Shown: in pieces, positions 54,260 through 64,000 of the stretch
Position numbering within the stretch: the first letter of the stretch is position 1
Layout of the letters: every line of letters starts with the position of its first letter
Origin: Granulosicoccus sp.
Lineage (GTDB): Bacteria; Pseudomonadota; Gammaproteobacteria; Granulosicoccales; Granulosicoccaceae
Assembly: GCA_023301725.1 (NCBI GenBank)
Contig: JALZUD010000034.1
Span: forward strand, 58,747 to 122,746
Direction: 5' to 3'
DNA: 64,000 nt
Translations under genes and position numbers: made by a program
The notes under the pieces: model-generated
The model's database searches: none
Told to the model about the DNA's origin: nothing
Seen by the model: only the letters and a program-made list of their open reading frames with translations

Positions 54260-55287
54260 GCAGTTGCCAGACCAACTGCTTCCATTGCCCGCTCTACGCG
54301 CACCGATGTACCACTATCGTCCAGTGGGTCACGACGCAGGCGATGTCGCAACGACATCGCCGCTACGCGCTGTATGTGTACAACAGTAACCTTACGTTTG
54401 TTATTTAGTGCAGCATAGGCACGACAAGCTCGCAGCAGGGTGAGTTCGCCACGCAAACCATCAGTGCCTAAAGCGACACACAGCTCGGATATGGTTCGCA
54501 ATGCGTCGTCAGGGACGTCCACTTTAGGTAATAGCTTTCGGGCTTTGACTATTTGCTGACTGATTTGAGCATCATCGTTTGAGAATTTTTCGATAAAGGC
54601 CTGCGGATCACTTTCGAACTGATCTCGAAGACGAACAATGGCCATGCGCTGATCGATATCTTGGGGCGTGCTTACTTCTACCGATAAACCGAAGCGATCA
54701 AGCAATTGTGGCCGCAATTCACCTTCTTCAGGATTACCGCTACCGACAAGAAGAAACTTTGCTGCGTGGCGAATGCTCAGGCCGTCACGTTCAACCACGT
54801 TGATACCTGAAACAGCGACATCGAGCAGAAGATCTACCAGATGATCTTCGAGTAAATTGACTTCATCGATATAGAGAAACCCGCGATTAGCGGCAGCCAG
54901 TAAACCAGGTTCGAAAGCTTTTATGCCAGCGGTTAGTGCCTTCTCAAGGTCTAGCGCTCCAACCACTCTGTCCTCACTTGCGCCCAAGGGCAGGTCAACA
55001 ACCGGTGTGCTGCGCAGTCTGGATGCTAGCTTGGTGTCTTTACTGCGCTGCTGGCAGTCATCGCACCATTTATCAGACGCCTCTGGATCGCAAGCAAAGC
55101 GGCAACCATCGATGACCGCTATTGACGGCAGGAGCGCGGCTAGTGCCCGCATGGCGGTTGTCTTACCAGTGCCTCGGTCGCCTAGCACTAAGACCCCACC
55201 GATACTGGCATCTACCGCTGCCATTTGTAGAGAAAGCTTCATATCTTCTTGGCCTACGATGGCCGAGAACGGGAAAACCTTATTCAT
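54256..55287 (-). CDS. bchI: magnesium chelatase ATPase subunit I
   Basis: BchI is the AAA+ ATPase of Mg-chelatase. The 343-residue protein has FSAIVGQEDMKLSLQMAAVD, Walker A VLVLGDRGTGKTTAMRAL, GFLYIDEVNLLEDHLVDLLL (Walker B and sensor region), and LLVGSGNPEEGELRPQLLDRFGL with the sensor Asn and arginine finger. Start ATG 55287 lies 10 nt after the puhE stop. First of the coupled bchI-bchD-bchO genes. Confidence 0.97.
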   Translation of the reverse strand: MNKVFPFSAIVGQEDMKLSLQMAAVDASIGGVLVLGDRGTGKTTAMRALAALLPSIAVIDGCRFACDPEASDKWCDDCQQRSKDTKLASRLRSTPVVDLPLGASEDRVVGALDLEKALTAGIKAFEPGLLAAANRGFLYIDEVNLLEDHLVDLLLDVAVSGINVVERDGLSIRHAAKFLLVGSGNPEEGELRPQLLDRFGLSVEVSTPQDIDQRMAIVRLRDQFESDPQAFIEKFSNDDAQISQQIVKARKLLPKVDVPDDALRTISELCVALGTDGLRGELTLLRACRAYAALNNKRKVTVVHIQRVAAMSLRHRLRRDPLDDSGTSVRVERAMEAVGLATA

Positions 55288-55297
55288 GATGGACGAT

Positions 55298-56104
55298 TCA
55301 TGGCTTACTTATGGACTGTGCTGCGGTGTCTGCATCAATAGCCAGCGTGTCTGATTCGTCACGGGCAAAGATGCGATTCCATAGCTCTGTGTCTGCGAAC
55401 GGTAGCGCCATAAATAGATGTTCGAGTATGGCTAGCAACAAAAGTACCCCTGGCAATACCAGTATGACGGACAAGTCGTTGTTCAAACTCAGCGCGTTGT
55501 TGAGCAATTGATAAGCAACGAAACTAGCCAGTAGAACGGAGACAAAAAAGAACGGTGTAATAGAGGCGTGTCTGATGTAGCTGTGCACGTAAGCAAGGCG
55601 AGCAGGAAACCAGTCGGTGTTGAAATACGGAACACCAAAGAACAGATTAAGTTTTGCACTCCAACGCATCAGCCATAACACCAGAAACGAATACAGGCCT
55701 GCGGGGTTGTCTGCACCCAGCAAAAGTGCCACAACAATACCACCGACAAGAAGAACAGAGACTTCGTGCCATATACTGGTACCCAGAGCTAGAAGAAATC
55801 GTCTACCGGTCGAACAATTCTCCGGGCATGGGCGCTTATGAATTCCAGTGATAAGTCCCGTGTAATAGCTGAGTTCTATGCATCCCCAAAGTACAACTGC
55901 TGCTACAAAACCAACATACGATTGCATGGGTGAACTACTTTTTGAAGCCAATAGCAAGGTTAACAGTGCAACGATGGCTAACAATGCTAGTACCACTTTT
56001 AGCCCGTGATGAGGCTTTACAATCTGTTGTTGCAGGTACAGCACGGCTCCAGTGCCAATCCACCAGCCAGCAATAACAATTAGAGTAGGGACTATCAGCG
56101 ACAT
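55298..56104 (-). CDS. puhE: photosynthetic complex assembly protein PuhE (DUF3623)
   Basis: A 268-residue polytopic membrane protein with about seven helices. Diagnostic are VLWGCIELSYYTGLITGIHK, a conserved RFLLALGTSIWHEVSVLL, and WLMRWSAKLNLFFGVPYFNTDWFP. PuhE modulates pigment/complex assembly in purple bacteria. It follows puhC by 18 nt in the puhABCE series. Often acsF is inserted between puhC and puhE; here it is absent. Confidence 0.93.
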   Translation of the reverse strand: MSLIVPTLIVIAGWWIGTGAVLYLQQQIVKPHHGLKVVLALLAIVALLTLLLASKSSSPMQSYVGFVAAVVLWGCIELSYYTGLITGIHKRPCPENCSTGRRFLLALGTSIWHEVSVLLVGGIVVALLLGADNPAGLYSFLVLWLMRWSAKLNLFFGVPYFNTDWFPARLAYVHSYIRHASITPFFFVSVLLASFVAYQLLNNALSLNNDLSVILVLPGVLLLLAILEHLFMALPFADTELWNRIFARDESDTLAIDADTAAQSISKP

Positions 56105-56122
56105 GGGCTGGCTCTCAAGCTG

Positions 56123-56626
56123 CTAAAGCCATAATGTGTCAGGGGCATTGACGGTACTGGGCAACAATCGACTGAATGCTGCTACGTTGTCAGCACCAAA
56201 CGCAGACAATTCAACACGTCGACTGGTTGCTGGATCGATAAGTGAGAGAAGGCCGTCTTTCCACAATATCAATTCGAACGCGATGTCAGGGCCGATGCCG
56301 TGTGCCTTGCGTTCACGAACCAGACCCCGCATAACACTGCGTACGAATCCGTCTTCACCTTTATTGACCAGTAGCAGTTCCTTGCCATTTTCAGCATCGA
56401 TGATGCTCACAGCGCCTTCATCCAGATCAACAAAATTCAATTTGCGCAAGGCTACTGGAACAACATCAGATTGCCCATGGGCTGAAGCGTCTAAGGTGGA
56501 GCCTAGTTGCATGCTAGACGCCTTGCCGAGACTGTAGCTGTAGGCGAAATATAAAGAGAGTAGCAACGTCAGTACAAGTGTTGTACGAAACCACAGTGGC
56601 AATATTTCCTTTTCACCACGCCTCAT
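56123..56626 (-). CDS. puhC: photosynthetic complex assembly protein PuhC
   Basis: A 167-residue protein with one N-terminal membrane helix (LWFRTTLVLTLLLSLYFAYS) and a periplasmic part holding RKLNFVDLDEGAVSIIDAEN and FVRSVMRGLVRERKAHGIG, which match PuhC (RC/LH1 assembly). The ATG overlaps puhB by 4 nt. Length is slightly above the alphaproteobacterial proteins. Confidence 0.93.
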   Translation of the reverse strand: MRRGEKEILPLWFRTTLVLTLLLSLYFAYSYSLGKASSMQLGSTLDASAHGQSDVVPVALRKLNFVDLDEGAVSIIDAENGKELLLVNKGEDGFVRSVMRGLVRERKAHGIGPDIAFELILWKDGLLSLIDPATSRRVELSAFGADNVAAFSRLLPSTVNAPDTLWL

Positions 56627-57321
56627 GATACTTCCGACTTCATAGCAAAGGTCTCTTCTTGAGCCTTTGGGAAATGGTTGTTTGCGATTGTCGAGTTTGA
56701 CGATTTTTGCTGGATTATCACAGGGACATCTGTTGTTTCAGCGCTCAAATCAGTGGCAGTTACCGCTATCAATTGCGCTACCTCCTCTACATTAGCTATG
56801 CTTCTAAGCATAGGCTCTGGGGATAAGAAATTCCACGGGCGTACATTTGGCCATAACACGATGTAGCTCACACGCGAGCCTTCAGTGACACGCAGAGGGA
56901 TGTCGCCAAAACCGTTTTTGCTTACACGCATATCTGCAGAGTGTATTTGCGAGAAGGGTAGGTTCATGGTCATTTGTAAGGCAATACCAAAACGTAGAAG
57001 GATACGCTTGTTAGTTAGCGTATAGATAGTTACGCGCGATGTAAGGTAGGCGAGCATTAGCAAGATTCCGACACCAATAGCGCTGAGAAATAGCGTTAAA
57101 GAGAGACTGCCTACCAGCGATTCGCTTCCTGATTTTACAATGGAAACTGCCTGGATCAGCATAATCATTACGAAATACAAACTGATTTTACGAAGATGAA
57201 AGGCGTTTATAGCTACTTCGCGGAAGTTCGGGCTGCCTTGCCAAAGTATCTGCTCACCTGCTGGCAGTGGAGCTGGAATCCCCGGACTATGCTCGAAATC
57301 GAAATCGTCGTGCTCATGCAT
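56623..57321 (-). CDS. puhB: photosynthetic complex assembly protein PuhB
   Basis: A 232-residue protein with three or so membrane helices and a bacterial PH-like domain (ILWQGSPNFREVAINAFHLR, YTLTNKRILLRFGIALQMTM, LPFSQIHSADMRV). PuhB aids reaction-centre assembly, possibly as a chaperone of PufL/M with PuhA. The last 45 residues form a polar tail. Follows puhA by 16 nt. Confidence 0.94.
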   Translation of the reverse strand: MHEHDDFDFEHSPGIPAPLPAGEQILWQGSPNFREVAINAFHLRKISLYFVMIMLIQAVSIVKSGSESLVGSLSLTLFLSAIGVGILLMLAYLTSRVTIYTLTNKRILLRFGIALQMTMNLPFSQIHSADMRVSKNGFGDIPLRVTEGSRVSYIVLWPNVRPWNFLSPEPMLRSIANVEEVAQLIAVTATDLSAETTDVPVIIQQKSSNSTIANNHFPKAQEETFAMKSEVS

Positions 57322-57337
57322 TTTTCAAAACTCCCTC

Positions 57338-58165
57338 TTAGATAAACGGTTCGGTACGTTTTCGTGAACCGTAGACATGCGCACCGCCGTAGTACGCTTG
57401 AATCTTATCCTCTTCTAGAAGCGTGATGACATCATTACTGGCGCAAGTGGGCACATTCTCAAATTGTGCAGCATTTAGAGAGGCAACACGCACTTCTTTT
57501 TTCCGTCCATCCTCCAGGCGTTCACTGATCGAGCCTTCTAGCGGTACATTTTTGCTTCTTCGTAGAGTCATAAACATCATCGGTAGTAATACAGTCTTGC
57601 CTGAGTCGAGTGCAACTTGATAGTAGCGCGGTAACATTTCCATCCGATCAAGCATGATCTCCGTAATCTTACCGACCACAACACCGTCGCAGGCCCGAAC
57701 ATCCATGCCGCGAGGATCTCGAGAATACTTTGCTATAAAGAACTCTTCTGGATCTAGTGAACCCAACGGTACGATCCGAGGATCGCCCTCGGTTGTGACG
57801 TCCGGGTGATCCGCACGCTCAGCCCAGGCCGCAGCACCAAGCCCATCAATCATGGGGTCACCATTGGGTACTAACGGTGCACCAGTCCAAGGACCCAGAG
57901 GTGTGGCATTTAGCTCACGATGATCATCGTTCTTACCACTAGGTAACTGTACCGACTCACCATTGAGAAGCTCATAGGTTTTGGGCGCAGGCACTTTGTA
58001 TTCAGTATTGGGTGCACCTCGATCATTGTCGTTAAATCGCAGTGGAAAGCCTTCACGCCGGCTTTCCTTGTTCAGATACAACACGAGTAGAACGAAGAAC
58101 AGCCAGAATAGATAGAGAGCCAACTGGGCAACGTCGATGTATTGAGTGATATAACCAACTTCCAT
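57338..58165 (-). CDS. puhA: photosynthetic reaction centre H subunit
   Basis: The single-helix H subunit caps L/M on the cytoplasmic side and guides protons to QB. Residues 1-35 are the membrane anchor (ITQYIDVAQLALYLFWLFFV). The conserved cytoplasmic body includes EGFPLRFNDND, GAPLVPNGDPMIDGLGAAAW, RGMDVRACDGVVVGKITEI, and YYGGAHVYGSRKRTEPFI. At 275 residues it is a little longer than usual. An AGGAG site lies 8 nt before the ATG, just after the lhaA stop. Confidence 0.97.
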   Translation of the reverse strand: MEVGYITQYIDVAQLALYLFWLFFVLLVLYLNKESRREGFPLRFNDNDRGAPNTEYKVPAPKTYELLNGESVQLPSGKNDDHRELNATPLGPWTGAPLVPNGDPMIDGLGAAAWAERADHPDVTTEGDPRIVPLGSLDPEEFFIAKYSRDPRGMDVRACDGVVVGKITEIMLDRMEMLPRYYQVALDSGKTVLLPMMFMTLRRSKNVPLEGSISERLEDGRKKEVRVASLNAAQFENVPTCASNDVITLLEEDKIQAYYGGAHVYGSRKRTEPFI

Positions 58166-58180
58166 TAACTTGTCTCCTGA

Positions 58181-59698
58181 TCAGTTCGGGAACTCGGCTA
58201 GATCAAACTGCCGAGGTTGTGTGTAAGAGTGAGAAATCATTGAGGTGAGGGGGCCTAGTGCTACCAAGGCCAGAAACAGCAAAGCAATTTCGAGGTGGTA
58301 AACCACGCTGTACCCTACAGCTGGGTTATTCAAGGCATCGCCCAGCACGCCAGTGGCGGACAACCCTGCGACGATATCGCGCAACAAGCCACCAAGCGCT
58401 ATACCAAGCCCGGCAGCGGTGGCCTGAGCCGCACCCCAAGCACCCAGGGATAAGCCGGTGTGTTCCTTATTAACCATCGTCATTGCCATGATCAGTGTAC
58501 TGATTGCAAAGAGACCGGCACCAAAACCGATAAACAATGTGCCAACGCGAAACAATCCAGGCGACTGTACAGGCTCGGCAAAAATGATCATGGAAAATGC
58601 CATTATGCCAATAAGAATACCTGTAGCCGCAACACGGGCTGGATGTGCTCCCTGTTTCAGTCGCCAAGCGGCGAACAAGAAAGCCACGATTGAGCCACCG
58701 GCAAGAATAGCTGTGAGCAGGGTGGTTGCACTAACACTAAGGTTCAAAATTTGTGCGCCATACGGTTCGAGCAAGATATCTTGCATGCTAAATCCGGCCG
58801 TGCCCAAAATGACGACAAAAAGAAAACGGCTTCCTTTAGCAGCTTTTAGATAACGCTGCCAGGCAATGCGAAATGCTGGACGCTTTTGCTCACCAACTTG
58901 CTCACCTTGTTGCTGATTAACTCGTTGCTTATTTGAATGTCTGGATTCTTGTTTCCAGAGCGCTATGCAGTTGAATACCATGGTGAGCATCGCGGCTCCC
59001 TGAACCACTTGAATAAGTTTAATCTGAGTGAAGTTTTTCAACAATGCGCCAAACACCAGCGCACTCACTAGCATCCCTAGCAGTAAGACCACGTACAGCA
59101 GGGCAACAACTTGTGGTCGCTTATCGTCTGGGGCAACATCTGTTGCCAGTGCAAGTCCTGCGGTCTGACTGGTGTGTAGTCCTAAGCCCACCAGCAAAAA
59201 CGCCAGAGCGGCTGCACATTTAGCCAACCACATCGGAGCGTTGCCGTCACCCGATAGCAACAATAAAGCGAATGGCATAATAGCCAATCCACCAAATTGC
59301 AGCAGACTTCCCATCCACAAGTACGGCACACGGCGCCAGCCGATGGCCGAGACGAAGTGATCTGAATGGAAACCAATGAAGGCTCTGAACGGGGCGAACA
59401 ACATGGGCAGTGCCACCATCATCGCAACAAGCCAGGCAGGGATGTTCAGTTCGATGATCATCACTCGATTGAGTGTGCCATTCAACAATACCAATGCCAT
59501 ACCGCAAGACAACTGGAACATAGATAGACGTACGATACGACTCCACGGCAGCGTTTCGCTAGCCGTGTCTGCAAACGGCATGGCCCGATACAAAACAGCG
59601 CTGAATTTCGCACGCCGCTCAGCTGCTAGGGCTTTGGCCCTAGCAATTCGCTCTGTTTTTGAAACAGATGCCACATTGCCGCGTACCGTTTCGGTCAT
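58181..59698 (-). CDS. lhaA: LH1 assembly protein LhaA (PucC-family MFS)
   Basis: A 505-residue, 12-helix major-facilitator-like protein of the PucC/LhaA/BCD family: WSRIVRLSMFQLSCGMALVL, LNIPAWLVAMMVALPMLFAP, FIGFHSDHFVSAIGWRRVPY and HTSQTAGLALATDVAPDDKRP are strongly characteristic. It promotes LH1 assembly or chlorophyll delivery. ATG 59698 overlaps the bchM stop by 4 nt (ATGA); the in-frame TTG before it is not needed. Genomic position between bchM and puhA is canonical. Confidence 0.95.
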   Translation of the reverse strand: MTETVRGNVASVSKTERIARAKALAAERRAKFSAVLYRAMPFADTASETLPWSRIVRLSMFQLSCGMALVLLNGTLNRVMIIELNIPAWLVAMMVALPMLFAPFRAFIGFHSDHFVSAIGWRRVPYLWMGSLLQFGGLAIMPFALLLLSGDGNAPMWLAKCAAALAFLLVGLGLHTSQTAGLALATDVAPDDKRPQVVALLYVVLLLGMLVSALVFGALLKNFTQIKLIQVVQGAAMLTMVFNCIALWKQESRHSNKQRVNQQQGEQVGEQKRPAFRIAWQRYLKAAKGSRFLFVVILGTAGFSMQDILLEPYGAQILNLSVSATTLLTAILAGGSIVAFLFAAWRLKQGAHPARVAATGILIGIMAFSMIIFAEPVQSPGLFRVGTLFIGFGAGLFAISTLIMAMTMVNKEHTGLSLGAWGAAQATAAGLGIALGGLLRDIVAGLSATGVLGDALNNPAVGYSVVYHLEIALLFLALVALGPLTSMISHSYTQPRQFDLAEFPN

Positions 59699-60399
59699 GG
59701 ACAATAAAGCTCCATGCCTTGTGACTTGTAAAATGGAGTATTGACACGTTGCGTCTGCACCACCTTGCTACCGCAAGTGAGATTCTTTGCCACAAGCCTT
59801 CGCAGGTGAGCCTCCTTTATGGGCTCGATGGCTGGCGAACGATCATCACGTGGAAACAATTTACCAGCTGCTTTCATCAGCATCAATGCGGGTGTGCGCG
59901 GTGCAAAAGTAAACAACATGCGTGCGCCACCACCTATTGTGTTGCTCTGCAACTTCCCTATCGCACTAATCATATCTACAGCTTGATAGTGAATGAGTGA
60001 ATCGACGCATACCACATAGTCAAAACGACCACGATCAGCGCTGAGCATGTCACCAGCTTGAAACTCGATGTTGTCTTTGATTTCTACTGGACAACGTTCG
60101 CTAGCCAACTTGATCAAACTAGGAGACAGATCAATGCCGACAACCTGCGCACCTCGGCGAGCACAGGCAATAGAAAAAGCACCTGTGCCACAACCAGCGT
60201 CCAGTATCTGCTTGCCTTCGAGATTTTCAGGCAGCCAGGATAATAAGACGTCGAACATCTCAGCACGTCCTGCGCGCACAGTCTGTCGAATCTTTGATAC
60301 CGGAGCATCAGAGGTCAATTGCTCCCACGCATGAGCAGCTGTTCGATCAAAATAAGTTTCCAACTGCTGACGTCTGTTCAGATAACTTTCGTGTTGCAT
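59695..60399 (-). CDS. bchM: Mg-protoporphyrin IX O-methyltransferase
   Basis: BchM methylates the C13 propionate of Mg-protoporphyrin IX using SAM. The 234-residue protein has YFDRTAAHAWEQLTSDAPVS at the N-terminus (family hallmark), the SAM loop ILDAGCGTGAFSIACARRGA, VVGIDLSPSLIKLASERC, and VVCVDSLIHYQAVDM. The C-terminus RRLVAKNLTCGSKVVQTQRVN is typical. Sits 29 nt after bchL and overlaps lhaA. Confidence 0.96.
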   Translation of the reverse strand: MQHESYLNRRQQLETYFDRTAAHAWEQLTSDAPVSKIRQTVRAGRAEMFDVLLSWLPENLEGKQILDAGCGTGAFSIACARRGAQVVGIDLSPSLIKLASERCPVEIKDNIEFQAGDMLSADRGRFDYVVCVDSLIHYQAVDMISAIGKLQSNTIGGGARMLFTFAPRTPALMLMKAAGKLFPRDDRSPAIEPIKEAHLRRLVAKNLTCGSKVVQTQRVNTPFYKSQGMELYCP

Positions 60400-60428
60400 T
60401 AGCTGTGTACCTCAGTCAATAGAATTGT

Positions 60429-64000
<3,572 letters not shown>

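Overview
The window is chromosomal DNA of an anoxygenic phototrophic proteobacterium. Gene order and protein motifs (PufC tetraheme subunit, bchCXYZ-puf, puh-bchLMH, spirilloxanthin-type carotenoid genes crtC/crtF) suggest a marine, probably aerobic, gammaproteobacterial phototroph with roughly 50% GC. A Granulosicoccus-like origin would fit but cannot be proved from sequence alone.

Layout. (1) 1-15 kb: an OmpA-type coiled-coil envelope protein (cut by the left edge), then a complete glycogen locus made of two divergent operons, glgC-glgA-glgB leftward and glgP-glgX rightward. These are followed by a stand-alone membrane domain of the LTA-synthase/alkaline-phosphatase family, a DUF1330 protein and a CHASE-domain histidine kinase. 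(2) 15-27 kb, leftward: an exopolysaccharide locus with a tyrosine-kinase copolymerase (Wzc type), an initiating sugar-phosphate transferase, WecG/TagA glycosyltransferase, Wzx flippase, two GT2 glycosyltransferases, a Wzy/ligase-type membrane protein, galE and a secreted GH16 glucanase. It carries several striking stem-loops and a 39-bp tandem repeat. (3) 27-34.6 kb: a lipoprotein with a possible CrtC/AttH-like fold coupled to a di-heme cytochrome lipoprotein, dgcN-dgcA (D-glutamate metabolism), a type II NADH dehydrogenase and a repeat-bearing membrane-anchored protein. (4) 34.7-64 kb: a photosynthesis gene cluster. Leftward crtC-idi is divergent from rightward crtE-crtF-bchC-bchX-bchY-bchZ-pufQ-pufB-pufA-pufL-pufM-pufC, which is followed by hemC and a receiver-histidine kinase gene. 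The opposite strand carries crtB-bchO-bchD-bchI-puhE-puhC-puhB-puhA-lhaA-bchM-bchL-bchH, and bchH runs off the right edge.

How it works together. HemC feeds tetrapyrrole synthesis. BchH/D/I (with BchO) insert Mg, BchM methylates, BchL is the iron protein of protochlorophyllide reductase, and BchX/Y/Z plus BchC finish the bacteriochlorin ring. Idi, CrtE and CrtB make phytoene, and CrtC/CrtF add tertiary hydroxyl/methoxy groups. PufB/A form LH1, PufL/M/PuhA the reaction centre, PufC the tetraheme electron donor, and PufQ, PuhB, PuhC, PuhE and LhaA assist assembly. Two pairs of perfect TGT-N12-ACA palindromes, in the crtC/crtE and bchC promoters, overlap recognisable -35/-10 elements and indicate PpsR/CrtJ-type light/oxygen repression. 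Not in the window: bchF/N/B (expected just right of the edge), bchG, bchP, crtI, crtD, acsF/bchE and ppsR.

No tRNA, rRNA, CRISPR array or intact insertion sequence was recognised. All start choices and functions come from reading motifs and context, with no database search.
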